Source: Burkholderiaceae bacterium (lineage in GTDB: Bacteria > Pseudomonadota > Gammaproteobacteria > Burkholderiales > Burkholderiaceae_E). Taken from it: a DNA stretch of 64,000 bases. The notes below the pieces were generated by a model, which was not told the DNA's origin, searched no databases, and was given only the letters and a program-made list of their open reading frames with translations. The stretch lies in NCBI GenBank assembly GCA_024235875.1, contig JACKLP010000002.1, positions 186,001-250,000 of the forward strand, read 5' to 3'. The translations under genes were made by a program, and so were the position numbers. This document shows positions 17,274 through 27,904 of this stretch, piece after piece; positions within the stretch are counted from its first letter, which is position 1; each line of letters begins with the position of its first letter.

Positions 17274-17660
17274 ATGCATATCGACAAGGATCGGATTCCC
17301 GCGCGGATCGACGTACCCGGCGCGGTTGCACGCCAGGCGGTCGAATTCGGCGACGCGCGCGGCTTTGGCAAGATGGGCGGTGAATACTTCACGCTGGCGG
17401 CCGGTACCGACATCGCCCCACTGCTTCTGGGCCTCGAGGACGACGCCTGCCAGGCGCCTCACTGGGGCTATATGCTGGCCGGCGAGGTCGTGGTCAGCTA
17501 CACCGATGGCACAGTCGAAACCTGCCGCGAGAAGGACCTGTTCTACTGGCCGCCCGGACACAGCGTGCGGGTCGTGAACGACGCCGAGATCGTCTTGTTC
17601 AGTCCACAGGCCGAACACTCGCACGTCATGGAGCACATGAGCCGGATGATGAGCGGCTGA
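17274..17660 (+). CDS. Cupin-domain protein
   Basis: A 128-residue single-domain cupin with AAGGAG 5-6 bases before its ATG. The second half has the cupin core: HWGYMLAGEVVVSYTDG followed by DLFYWPPGHSVRV. Of the usual metal ligands the first His (APHWGYM) and the Glu (AGEV) are seen; the last His may be in PPGHS. A His/Met-rich tail (HSHVMEHMSRMMSG) ends the protein and could bind metal. Such small cupins act as ligand sensors or simple isomerases and oxygenases; here a sensory or detoxifying role next to the BTAD regulator is inference. Confidence 0.75.
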   Translation: MHIDKDRIPARIDVPGAVARQAVEFGDARGFGKMGGEYFTLAAGTDIAPLLLGLEDDACQAPHWGYMLAGEVVVSYTDGTVETCREKDLFYWPPGHSVRVVNDAEIVLFSPQAEHSHVMEHMSRMMSG

Positions 17661-17708
17661 GTTCGACGCGGTGCCCTCCGCGCGCGTGAGGCGGCGCATG
17701 TCGTGTGC

Positions 17709-17729
17709 AGCCGGTCCGTCGGACCGGCT
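17709..17729. terminator. Strong hairpin between convergent genes
   Basis: A perfect 9-base stem (AGCCGGTCC / GGACCGGCT) with a 3-base loop sits between the cupin gene ending at 17660 and the diguanylate cyclase gene ending at 17735 on the other strand. It can serve both; there is no T-run on either side. Confidence 0.55.
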
Positions 17730-17734
17730 GGCCG

Positions 17735-19627
17735 TCAGCCCGCGACCAGTCCGGCCGACGCCGCACCCCGGTGCACGCAGTTCTTGCCCGCCTGCTTGCC
17801 GGCATACATGGCCGAGTCGGCGCGCTTTAGCAGGCTGGAAAGGTCGTAGCCGTCGTGGGGCGCGATCGCGTAGCCGATCGTCAGGCCCACGTGGCAGGCC
17901 CGCCCGCCGACCTCGAACGGATCCTGGAAGGCGCGCAATAGTTTGCGCCCCAGCGCCGCAGCCTCGATCTCGGTGGGCAGGTTGCCGGCGGCCACGACGA
18001 ATTCGTCGCCCCCGAGGCGCGCCAGCAGGTCGGTGGCGCGCAACTGCGACTTCAGTCGATCGGCGACCCGGCAGAGCAGCTCGTCGCCGGCATCATGCCC
18101 CAGTGCGTCGTTGATCGGCTTGAAGCCGTCTAGGTCGAGCACGTAGATCCCAGTCGCTTGCAGCGGGGTGGACGCGCGAAGCCTGTCGTCGATCGATGCG
18201 CGAAGGCCGCGCCGATTGAGCAGCCCCGTCAGCGGGTCGGTGTGCGCCAGCGCCTGCAACAGGTCGCGCTCGCGGTGGGCGGCCTCGGCCCGCGACCGGA
18301 TCGCGTGCACGCGCGCGCCCAGCAACAGCATCCACAACACCATCTCGATCGTCGACGTGAACTGCAGCGCATGCTGGGACCAGAAGCTCAGGTCGACCAC
18401 GCCGCGCAACAACAGGGCCTGAGAAGCGGCGCCGACCGCATACACGGCCCATCCCCAGAGCATGTAGCTCGCGGCGCGATCGCCACCGCGCCAGCGCAGG
18501 TAGGCCATCGGGACCGCCACCAGCATCGGGCTCAGGCCCAGTGCCATCGCCACCTGCGAGACACCGCGGTACGAGATCGCGCCGACTGCGAACGCCAGCG
18601 CACTGCCGCCCGCGATCGTCGCCAGCACCCGCGCCGCGAGCGCGACACGACGGCTCAACTGCGGCACGTCCAGTGCACGATCCACGAACAGCAAGGCACT
18701 GGCGACACCGATCAGCACGGCCAGCGGCGGCAGGTTTTGCGAAAGCCAGTCGTTGTCGCCCCACAGGTGCTGAGCGCCCACGCCCGTGAAGCCGATGCAG
18801 TACGTCGCCACACTCAACGTGGAGATGGCGTAGTAGACGAACATCGCGTCGCGAAGGACGAATGCCTGGGTCAGGCTGTACAGGCAAAGGCACACCCAGA
18901 TACCCGCGAACAGCGCTTGAAGCGCCTGGATCGAAGCCTCGTGCGCATAGTAGGCATGGACCTCGTAGAGCTTGACTGGCAAGAGGTAGGCGCTCGAGGT
19001 CTGCACGCGGATCAACAGCTCGTGTGTCTGCCCCCGCTCCATGACCAACGGCGCGGCATGCGAGCGCGTCGGCAGCGGGCGCCGCGAAAGCGGTTCGGAG
19101 TCGCCCAGTCGGATCCGCTGCGTGACCCGGCCGCGCGTGACGAGGAATAGGTCGATCGTGTCGATGGCCGGGTAGTCGAGGTCGAACAGCCAGCGACCCG
19201 AACCGTCCGCCGGTACCTGGACCCGTGTGCGCAGCCAGATGGCCCCTGAGTACAAGCCGAGGTTCGCATACCTGCCGAAAGTCGGGGCGAATCCGTGGGT
19301 GTCGGCCAGGACGTCGTTCGCGGTCAGCGTGCCATCGGGATCCTCGCGCAACTGCAGGTGCGGCCAAAGATCGACCACGCGAACATCGTCGCGCAGCACC
19401 AGCGGTGCCGGCTCGCCGGCCTGCGCGGCGGGCAGGGCCAGCATGCACATGGCCCAGGCGAGCAACAGCCTCAGACAATGCGCGATGCGTCGGCGAATCG
19501 TTATGGATGCGGACGGCACGTCGATCGGAAATCCTGCTTGCGGGCCCGGATCGGTCCGAAGCCTTTGGAAAACGAAGCTTTTCGCCCGCACGCGCAGGCG
19601 CCATGGCACCGGCATGGCCAATGCCAT
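17735..19627 (-). CDS. Membrane diguanylate cyclase (7TMR-DISM type, GGDEF)
   Basis: A 630-residue protein: a signal or anchor segment (about 45-70), a periplasmic 7TMR-DISM extracellular domain (about 75-225), seven transmembrane helices (about 230-435) and a cytoplasmic GGDEF domain (about 465-620). The active-site loop RLGGDEF starts at 539 and is intact, and an RxxD inhibitory site (RATD, 530-533) lies five residues upstream, so feedback by cyclic-di-GMP is expected. It should make cyclic-di-GMP in response to an external ligand, often a carbohydrate in this class. The start is uncertain: no ribosome site precedes 19627 or 19615, and a GTG at 19519 would start nearer the signal segment. 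Confidence 0.8.
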   Translation of the reverse strand: MALAMPVPWRLRVRAKSFVFQRLRTDPGPQAGFPIDVPSASITIRRRIAHCLRLLLAWAMCMLALPAAQAGEPAPLVLRDDVRVVDLWPHLQLREDPDGTLTANDVLADTHGFAPTFGRYANLGLYSGAIWLRTRVQVPADGSGRWLFDLDYPAIDTIDLFLVTRGRVTQRIRLGDSEPLSRRPLPTRSHAAPLVMERGQTHELLIRVQTSSAYLLPVKLYEVHAYYAHEASIQALQALFAGIWVCLCLYSLTQAFVLRDAMFVYYAISTLSVATYCIGFTGVGAQHLWGDNDWLSQNLPPLAVLIGVASALLFVDRALDVPQLSRRVALAARVLATIAGGSALAFAVGAISYRGVSQVAMALGLSPMLVAVPMAYLRWRGGDRAASYMLWGWAVYAVGAASQALLLRGVVDLSFWSQHALQFTSTIEMVLWMLLLGARVHAIRSRAEAAHRERDLLQALAHTDPLTGLLNRRGLRASIDDRLRASTPLQATGIYVLDLDGFKPINDALGHDAGDELLCRVADRLKSQLRATDLLARLGGDEFVVAAGNLPTEIEAAALGRKLLRAFQDPFEVGGRACHVGLTIGYAIAPHDGYDLSSLLKRADSAMYAGKQAGKNCVHRGAASAGLVAG

Positions 19628-19704
19628 CCCCGCACTACTTCAGGACTTATCGGCGCGGTGGCCTGGAGCTTGAGCGGGCCGGCGTGAAAAAATGCCGCAC
19701 GCGC

Positions 19705-20592
19705 TCAATCGGGGACGACGAGCGTCTCGAGCGAGGTCAGCATCATGGCGATGCCGTTGGCGTAGTAGGCGGCTTCGTTCACGAACACCGGATGGCGCAC
19801 GCCGTCGCCGTCGTAGTTGATCACCGATCCATCGAGCCGCCGCAGCAGCGGATCACCGGGGTGTAACGGCGCGTAGTCGCGGTCCTGCAGCGATTCGTGG
19901 ACGATGGCGTCCTTGTACGGGCCCTCGCCGGGTAGCGCCACCGTCTCGCGGAAACGATAGACCTCGAGCGTCCGGGGCAGCGGGATCGGGGCGCCCAGGT
20001 TGCTCTCGTGCACGAAGTCGAGCGCCGCGAGCACCACCTGGCGCGATCGCTCGAACGCGTCGTATCGCAGCACCCCTTGCGGTACCGGGCCGATCTCCAC
20101 CCCCAGGCAATGGCGTGCGACGGAGCCCAGGTAGGGCGGGTCCTGATCCTGGCCGGGGATGTAGTGCACCCGGGCCACATCGATCCGGGAGGCCACGTAG
20201 GCCGCCAGCCGCAGGCTGAAGGCGTCGTCGCTCAGCACGATGAGCATCGCGCCGCAGTGGCTGGTCGAAGTGTGCAGGTCGATCAGGAAGTCGGTGGCCG
20301 GCGAGCCCCTCGGACCGAGGCGCTGGTTCAGCACCACGGCGCGAGCGGCTTCATAGGACGAGGGCTCGTCGGCGGCGAGCGTGGCGCTTGCGAACGAGCG
20401 GTTCAGGTCCTCGTCGATGAAGCGCCGGTTTGCCTGGAAAGCCTTCGGATTGCCTAGGTGCAGGCGGGTCTCGAAGCTCGCGCGCGTGATCTCGGCCGGC
20501 TGGCGGCGCCAGTGCCGCAGCAGGTGCGGGCCGGTGATCTCATTGCCGTGGGTACCGCCGACGATGGCGACCGTGCCGATTTCCGTGCGCAT
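19705..20592 (-). CDS. Aspartoacylase-like N-acyl amino acid deacylase (M14-like zinc enzyme)
   Basis: A 295-residue zinc hydrolase of the aspartoacylase/succinylglutamate desuccinylase family. The zinc motif H-x2-E is in VAIVGGTHGNEITG at the N-terminus and the third ligand in DLHTSTSH near residue 110; the Arg/Asn substrate residues NRRFIDEDLNR are present. Length and layout match aspartoacylase (AspA/ACY3 type), which releases aspartate or an aromatic amino acid from its N-acetyl form. The frame stays open well upstream, but homology starts at the chosen ATG. Confidence 0.75.
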   Translation of the reverse strand: MRTEIGTVAIVGGTHGNEITGPHLLRHWRRQPAEITRASFETRLHLGNPKAFQANRRFIDEDLNRSFASATLAADEPSSYEAARAVVLNQRLGPRGSPATDFLIDLHTSTSHCGAMLIVLSDDAFSLRLAAYVASRIDVARVHYIPGQDQDPPYLGSVARHCLGVEIGPVPQGVLRYDAFERSRQVVLAALDFVHESNLGAPIPLPRTLEVYRFRETVALPGEGPYKDAIVHESLQDRDYAPLHPGDPLLRRLDGSVINYDGDGVRHPVFVNEAAYYANGIAMMLTSLETLVVPD

Positions 20593-20728
20593 GCGCCAGC
20601 GTACACGATGTGCACGGCCTTGCCCGCGTGCAAAGGCCCGTCGCCACCGAGGTCTTCCGGTCTCGTCGCGCGGCTTGGGCGATGATCGCGCTCGCTCGAC
20701 CGCCACCACCTCGATTTCCGTAGACACC

Positions 20729-21556
20729 ATGCCCACGTCCCGACCGATTTCCGCCTGGCGCCAAAGGTTGGAGCACCTGCTCGCGCATCCGATGACCGAA
20801 CGGGTGCTGATCGCGCTGATCATCGTGAACGCGGTGGTCCTGGGCCTGGAGACCGACAAGGCGACGATGGCGCGCTGGGGCGCGCTGCTGACCCGGATCG
20901 ACGTCGCGATCCTGACCGTCTTCGTGGTCGAGATCGCATTGCGCCTGTGGGTGCGGCGATCCGCGTTCTTTCGCGATCCCTGGTCGGTGTTCGATTTCAT
21001 CGTGATCGCGATCGCGCTGGTACCGGCCACCGGCGAGCTGGCCGTGCTTCGCTCGCTGCGGATCCTGCGCGCCTTGCGCCTGCTCAGCGTGGTGCCGAGC
21101 ATGCGCGCGGTGGTTGCCGGCCTGCTGCGTGCGATCCCGGGCCTGGGTTCGATCACCGGGGTGCTCGCGGTGATCTTCTACGTCAGCGCCGTGATCGCCA
21201 CCGGCCTGTTCGGGGAGCGCTTCGATGCCTGGTTCGGCTCGCTGGGTCGCAGCGCGTATACGCTGTTCCAGGTCATGACGCTCGAAAGTTGGTCGATGGG
21301 GATCGCCCGGCCGGTGATGGACGCCTATCCGGCCGCGTGGATCTTCTTCGTCGGCTTCATCCTGATCGCCACCTTCACGATGCTCAATCTGTTCATCGGC
21401 GTGATCGTCAATGCGATCCAGCAAACGGCCGCCGACGCGGCGCCCGAGACGGCGGCCGGCGAGCACATCGACGTGCAGGCCCAGACGATCCGCGACGAGC
21501 TGCGCGCGCTGCGTGGCGAGATTCGCAAGTTGCACGAGGCGATCGGTCGTCGCTGA
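20729..21556 (+). CDS. Bacterial voltage-gated sodium channel (NaChBac family), copy 1
   Basis: A 275-residue six-helix channel subunit that should form a homotetramer in the inner membrane. S1 to S3 occupy about 24-105; S4 has gating arginines R108, R111, R114 and R117; the pore loop contains the sodium selectivity filter TLESWSM (184-190), the NaChBac signature. S6 (about 203-230) leads to a C-terminal coiled coil (about 248-272), the tetramerisation segment. No clear ribosome site precedes the ATG at 20729, and upstream in-frame starts would add non-family sequence. It is followed 80 bases downstream by a close paralogue. Confidence 0.85.
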   Translation: MPTSRPISAWRQRLEHLLAHPMTERVLIALIIVNAVVLGLETDKATMARWGALLTRIDVAILTVFVVEIALRLWVRRSAFFRDPWSVFDFIVIAIALVPATGELAVLRSLRILRALRLLSVVPSMRAVVAGLLRAIPGLGSITGVLAVIFYVSAVIATGLFGERFDAWFGSLGRSAYTLFQVMTLESWSMGIARPVMDAYPAAWIFFVGFILIATFTMLNLFIGVIVNAIQQTAADAAPETAAGEHIDVQAQTIRDELRALRGEIRKLHEAIGRR

Positions 21557-21636
21557 CCCTCTGCCGGCATCGCACGCTTCGCAGCGCGATCGACTTCGAA
21601 TATCCTTCGCGCCGTCCCCGTCCATCCTTGGAAATC

Positions 21637-22473
21637 ATGTCGGAAAACATCGCGCCGGCCTGGCGCACCCGCCTGGCCGAAGTCCTCGAAACGCCGATCG
21701 TGGAGCGCACGCTGATCGTGCTGATCCTGATCAATGCCGCGATCCTGGGCATGGAGACCTATCCGTCGGTCACCGCGCGCTGGGGGCCGCTGCTGTCACT
21801 GGCCGATACGCTGATCCTGGCGGTGTTCGTGATCGAGATCGCGCTGCGCCTGATCGCCCACGGCGCGCGCTTCTTCCGGGACCCGTGGAGCATCTTCGAT
21901 TTCATCGTCGTGGGCATCGCGCTGGTGCCCTCGAGCGGGCCGTTCGCGGTGCTGCGGGCGCTGCGGGTGCTGCGCGCGCTGCGGATCCTGACCATGGTGC
22001 CGAGCATGCGCCGGGTCGTGGGGGGCCTGCTCGGCGCGATCCCGGGGCTGAGCTCGGTGATCGCGGTGATGGCGCTGATCTTCTACGTCGGCGCGGTGAT
22101 CGCGACCCAGCTCTTTGGCGACAAGTTCCCGGCCTGGTTCGGCACGCTTGGCGAAAGCGGCTATACGCTGTTCCAGGTGATGACGCTCGAGAGCTGGTCG
22201 ATGGGCATCGCGCGGCCGGTGATCGAGGTGTTTCCGAAGGCGTGGATCTTCTTCGTGATCTTCATCCTGATCGCGACCTTCACGATGTTGAATCTGTTCA
22301 TCGCGGTGATCGTCAATGCGATCCAGTCCGAGCACGAGGCCGAGGTCAAGCAGGCCGAGCATGACACCGTCGAGCATGTGGACGCGCAGGCCGAGGCGAC
22401 GCGTGGCGAGATCAAGGCCTTGCGCGAAGAGATCCGGGAACTGCGCTCGCTGCTCATGCGGCAGCGGGGATGA
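21637..22473 (+). CDS. Bacterial voltage-gated sodium channel (NaChBac family), copy 2
   Basis: A 278-residue paralogue of the preceding gene, with the same S4 charge ladder (about R107-R116), the same filter TLESWSM (183-189) and near-identical S5-pore-S6. Differences lie in the N-terminus, the S1-S2 loop and the C-terminal coiled coil, which is longer and richer in Glu and Ala (about 232-275). Because the coiled coil and S6 set gating and assembly, the two may differ in kinetics or form heteromers. The pair probably arose by tandem duplication. Confidence 0.85.
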   Translation: MSENIAPAWRTRLAEVLETPIVERTLIVLILINAAILGMETYPSVTARWGPLLSLADTLILAVFVIEIALRLIAHGARFFRDPWSIFDFIVVGIALVPSSGPFAVLRALRVLRALRILTMVPSMRRVVGGLLGAIPGLSSVIAVMALIFYVGAVIATQLFGDKFPAWFGTLGESGYTLFQVMTLESWSMGIARPVIEVFPKAWIFFVIFILIATFTMLNLFIAVIVNAIQSEHEAEVKQAEHDTVEHVDAQAEATRGEIKALREEIRELRSLLMRQRG

Positions 22474-22508
22474 CCTGCCACTGATGCGCCTGTGGGCCCG
22501 TTCTGGAC

Positions 22509-23531
22509 TCAGCCTGTTCGCTGTCGTGCCTTTCGCAAGGCCGTCGGCCGCGCACCGAAATGTCTCGAGAACGCGCGCGAGAATTGCGAGCAATCGCCAA
22601 AGCCGCAGTCGAGCCCGACCGCGGTGACCGAGAGGTCGGTGTTCTCGAGCAGCCAGCGGGCACGGGCGAATCGCAAGTGGCGCTTGAACTCGCGCGGCGA
22701 CAGGCCCAGGTCGGCCTGGAAGCGACGTTCCAGCTGGCGAGTGCCGATGCCCATCGAAGCAGCGACCGAGGCGATCGCCTCGGGTTCGGTCACGCTTTGT
22801 TCCAGTCGCAACATGGCCTGCTGCACGACGTGATCGCTGGCGGGTCTCGTCACCACCGGCTCGGGTTGCAGCGCGCGTGACGGTGTCTGTTCGCGCGTGA
22901 TGAGGATGCGCAGTGCCTTGGCCGCGTCGACGCGGCCGCGGTGCCGTTCGACCAGCTCCGCGGCCAGGTGGACCACGCTGGTCCCGCCGGCGCAGGTGAT
23001 GCGGTCCCGGTCGATCACGTACTGCCGGTTGGAGACCACGTGCAAGGCCGGAAAGGCGGCCGCGAACTCTTCGCGATGGAACCAACTCACGCAGGCAACA
23101 TGGCCGTCGAGCAGTCCGGCGCGGGCGAGCACGAAGGAGCCCGTGCACACGCCCACCAGCGGTACGCCAACGCGTGCGGCTTGGGTCAGGAAGGCCTGGA
23201 CCCCGCGCCCCAGGCGCTGGCCGCCGTGCAGCAGGCCGCCCACCATCACGACGTAGTCGAAGGCCTCGGGCGATGCCAGCGGCTGCTGCGGCATCAGCTC
23301 GATCCCACAACTCGCCCGGATTGGCTGCCCCGGCGTTCCCAGCACCGTCCAGGTGCACCCGAGCGGACGACTGCGGTCGCCTTCGTCGGCGGCCAGGCGC
23401 AGCACGTCCACGAAGCCGGCGAAGGCACTGAGCGTGAATCGATCGGCCAGCAGGAATCCGACCCTCATCGGCGGGATCTCGGCCGGGCGCTGGCGGGTAT
23501 GTCGCAACATGCACAACAAGTGTCGCATCAT
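22509..23531 (-). CDS. GlxA/GbdR-type AraC family regulator with DJ-1/PfpI-like sensor domain
   Basis: A 340-residue regulator. The N-terminal half is a class I glutamine amidotransferase-like domain (MRVGFLLADRFTLSAFAGFVD ... VGVCTGSFVLARAGLLDG, with the nucleophile-elbow Cys in GVCTG); the C-terminal 100 residues are an AraC double helix-turn-helix (SVAASMGIGTRQLERRFQ ... VGLDCGFGDCSQFSRAFSRHFG). This architecture is that of GlxA and of GbdR, the activator of glycine betaine, dimethylglycine and sarcosine catabolism in Pseudomonas. It faces the amidohydrolase-cobW-soxBDAG operon, so control of that operon is likely. Start 23531 has a GGAGGGAG about 11 bases away; an ATG at 23468 is the alternative. 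Confidence 0.8.
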   Translation of the reverse strand: MMRHLLCMLRHTRQRPAEIPPMRVGFLLADRFTLSAFAGFVDVLRLAADEGDRSRPLGCTWTVLGTPGQPIRASCGIELMPQQPLASPEAFDYVVMVGGLLHGGQRLGRGVQAFLTQAARVGVPLVGVCTGSFVLARAGLLDGHVACVSWFHREEFAAAFPALHVVSNRQYVIDRDRITCAGGTSVVHLAAELVERHRGRVDAAKALRILITREQTPSRALQPEPVVTRPASDHVVQQAMLRLEQSVTEPEAIASVAASMGIGTRQLERRFQADLGLSPREFKRHLRFARARWLLENTDLSVTAVGLDCGFGDCSQFSRAFSRHFGARPTALRKARQRTG

Positions 23532-23672
23532 TTCAATTCCCGCTCCCTCCTTTCGCCTAGGATCGTCGCAGGCACCAAGGGTCGGTGTCGCATCTGTACG
23601 GCGGGCGAGTCGTGGCCTCGAGCGCGTGGCCTCGGTTTCGCGCGCCGACCGCCTCCCGGGGAGTGCCAGCCG

Positions 23673-25327
23673 ATGAGCAGGATCACCGTCTATGTCGCCC
23701 GCCGCGTGCGAACCATGGACCCCGGCCGCCCGCTGGCCGAAGCGGTGGCCGTCATGGACGGCAAGGTGCTGTCCACGGGCACCATCGCGTCGATGCAGCC
23801 CTGGCTGTCGCGCCATGAGCACGTGATCGACGAGACCTTGAAGGACAAGGTCATCCTGCCTGGACTGATCGATCCGCATACCCACTTTTCGATTTCGGCC
23901 GGCTACCTGGCGCTCGCCTACGTAGGGCCGATCGAGTCGCCCGGGCCTGCCGGCATGAATCCGCCGGCGCGAACGCTCGACGAGGTGATCGAGCGGCTGA
24001 AGCAGGCGCACGAGAGCGAGCCCGATCCGGCGCGGCCGCTGATCGCCTGGGGCCTGGATCCAGCAGTGCAGGGCGGCCACTTGCACCGCGACATGCTCGA
24101 TGCGATCAGCCCCGAGCGGCCGATCTGGGTGATCGCCTATGCCCCGCACTATGTCTACGTGAATTCGGCCGCGATCGCGCGCTCGGGCATCCCCGACGAC
24201 ACTGCGGTCCACGGCGTGCAGCGCTACGAGGACGGCCGCCTGAAAGGCGTGTTCGTCGAGATCGAGGCCACCCGCATGGTGCTCGCCGGCATGGGCGCCG
24301 AGATCCAGAAGGGGGGCGGCGCCGCCGGCATGCGCCGGCTCGGCGATACGGCCCGGCGCGCCGGCGTGACCACCACGGCCGAGATGGTCTTTGGCGCCTT
24401 CGACCTCGACACCGACTGGGCGCTGCACGACGAGGTGGTCAATGCCGACGACTACCCATTGCGAATGGGCCTGGTCACGCTGGAGTTCGCCATCCATCGC
24501 AAGCATGGAGAGAAGGCCGCCGACTTCCTCCTGGAACTGAACAAGCGCAACACGCCGAAGCTGTTCTTCAAGGGCGTGAAGTACCTGGCCGACGGCTCGT
24601 TCCCGGCGATGTCGCTTCGAGTGAATTTCCCCGGCTACCTCGATGGCAGCAACGGCCTGCGCAACTTCGTACCCTGGGAGGAGATGGCCGACCGCATGGA
24701 GCCGTACTGGCGCCGCGGCCTGCAGATCCACTGCCATGCCAATGGCGACGAGGCGATCGACGCGAGCCTGGACGCGCTGGCGCAACTGCAGTTGCGCCAT
24801 CCGCGCTTCGATCATCGCTTCACCGTCGAGCACTACTGCATCAGCACGCCTGACCAGGCGCGCCGTCTCAAGGCGCTCGGCGGGCTCGCCAGCGTGAACA
24901 ACTACTTCGTGCACTATCGCAGCCAGCTCCACAGCGCGGTGGGCTACGGCCCCGACCGCTCCGAAGCGCTGGCGCGCCTGGGCTCGCTCGAGCGCGAAGG
25001 CGTGATCTTCACGCTGCATTCCGACTTCTCGCTGGTGGTGGTGCCGATGCACCCGCTCACCGCCGCCTGGGTGGCGGTGAACCGCATTGCCGAGGACGGC
25101 CGCACGGTGATGGGCGAGGGCGAGCGCATCGGGGTGGATCGCGCGATGCGCGCGATCACGATCGACGCGGCCCATGTGCTGGGCATGGAGCGCAGCATCG
25201 GCAGCCTCGAGCCCGGCAAGTGGGCCGACTTCGCCATCCTCGACGAAGACCCCTGGGAGGTCGATCCGATGCACCTGAAAGACATCGGCATCTGGGGCAC
25301 GGCGCTGGCCGGGCGGCTGCAGCCGGC

Positions 25328-25331
<4 letters not shown>
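23673..25331 (+). CDS. Amidohydrolase family 3 (YtcJ-like) protein
   Basis: A 552-residue metal-dependent hydrolase of the amidohydrolase superfamily. The first metal motif H69-x-H71 is in GLIDPHTHFS, a later His pair in IHCHANGDEAID, the FTVEHYC strand follows, and the last Asp is in LHSDFS. YtcJ-like enzymes split amides or related bonds; the substrate here is unknown. It is the first gene of an operon whose stop overlaps the start of the cobW-like gene (ATGA). GGGGAG lies about 9-10 bases before the ATG at 23673. Confidence 0.8.
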
Positions 25332-26358
<1,027 letters not shown>

Positions 26359-26386
<28 letters not shown>

Positions 26387-27603
26387 TCCGTAACGCGGTC
26401 GGCCATCACGAGGGCTGGCAGCGCCAGTGGCGCAGCCCCGATCCACGGCGCGAATACGACGTCGTGGTCGTGGGCGGCGGCGGCCACGGGCTCGCCACCG
26501 CCTACTACCTGGCGAAGGAGCATGGGGTCGGTCGCATCGCCGTGCTCGAGCGCGGCTGGCTGGGCGGCGGCAACACGGCGCGCAACACCACCATCGTGCG
26601 CAGCAACTACCTGTGGGACGAGGCCACGCGGCTCTACGAGCACGCGATGAAGCTGTGGGAATGCCTGAGCCGCGACCTGAACTACAACGTGATGTTCAGC
26701 CAGCGCGGCGTGATGAACCTGGGCCACACGTTGCAGGACATGCGCGACATCGAGCGCCGCGTCACGGCCAACCAGCTCAACGGCATCGATGCCGAGGTGC
26801 TGTCGCCGGCACGGATCAAGACGATGATTCCGTTCATCAACCTGGACACGCGCTACCCGGTGCTCGGCGCGAGCTTCCAGCCACGCGCCGGCGTGGCGCG
26901 CCACGATGCGGTGGCCTGGGGCTTCGCGCGGGCGGCCGACGCGCTGGGCGTGGACATCGTGCAGCACTGCGAGGTGCAAGGCATCCGGCGCGAGAACGGT
27001 TCGGTCACGGGGGTCGATACGACGCGCGGCTTCATCCGCGCGAAGAAGGTCGCGCTGGTGGCAGCCGGCCACAGCAGCGTGCTCGCGGACATGGCGGGCT
27101 TCCGCCTGCCGCTCGAGAGCCACCCCTTGCAGGCACTGGTCAGCGAGCCCTTGAAGCCTGTGCTGCACACGGTCGTGATGAGCAACGCCATCCACGCCTA
27201 CATCAGCCAGAGCGACAAGGGCGACCTCGTGATCGGCGCCGGCATCGATGCCTACACCGGCTACGGCCAGCGCGGCAGCTTCCCGGTGATCGAGAGCACG
27301 CTGCAGGCGATCGTGGAATTGTTCCCGGTGTTCTCGCGGGTACGCATGAACCGGCAGTGGGGCGGCATCGTCGATGTCTCGCCCGATGCCTGCCCGATCA
27401 TCGGCCTTACCCCGGTGCGCGGCCTCTACATCAACTGCGGTTGGGGAACCGGCGGCTTCAAGGCCACGCCAGGCTCGGGCTGGGTGCTCGCGCACACGAT
27501 CGCGCAGGACCGGCCGCATGCGCTCAACGCCGCGTTCTCGCTCGAGCGCTTTTCGAGCGGACGCCTGATCGACGAACACGGCGCTGCCGCCGTGGCGCAC
27601 TGA
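26359..27603 (+). CDS. soxB: Sarcosine oxidase beta subunit
   Basis: A 414-residue FAD subunit that starts at a GTG with AGGAG about 8 bases upstream, inside the last 28 bases of the cobW-like gene. The dinucleotide-binding motif VVVVGGGGHGLATAYYLA, the covalent-flavin region and the conserved HQ/W-G pattern near WGGIVDVSPDACPIIG identify heterotetrameric SoxB, where sarcosine (or a similar N-methyl amine) is oxidised. The length equals that of typical SoxB proteins. It is followed by soxD one base after the stop. Confidence 0.9.
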
Positions 27604-27604
27604 A

Positions 27605-27904
27605 ATGCTGCTGATCCCCTGCCCCTACTGCGGCCCGCGCGCCGAAAGCGAGTTCACCTGCGGCGGCGAGGGCGGCGTGGCCCGCCCAGCCGATCCCGAT
27701 CGGCTGGGCGACGCGCAATGGGCCGACTACCTGTTCATGCGGCGCAACCCGAAGGGGCTGCACCACGAGCAGTGGCGCCATGTGAGCGGGTGTGGCCGCT
27801 GGTTCAACGTTCGACGCGACACGGTGAGCTATCGGATCGACGCGGTCTGGCGCATGGACGAAGCGCCGCCCGCCGGTGTACCGGGCGCCGGAGGGGCGTC
27901 ATGA
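27605..27904 (+). CDS. soxD: Sarcosine oxidase delta subunit
   Basis: A 99-residue protein with the zinc-binding pattern of SoxD: CPYCGPR at the start and H/C residues in QWRHVSGCGRWFNVRRDTV. The delta subunit binds Zn and caps the alpha/beta interface. Its stop overlaps the soxA start (ATGA at 27901-27904). Confidence 0.9.
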   Translation: MLLIPCPYCGPRAESEFTCGGEGGVARPADPDRLGDAQWADYLFMRRNPKGLHHEQWRHVSGCGRWFNVRRDTVSYRIDAVWRMDEAPPAGVPGAGGAS

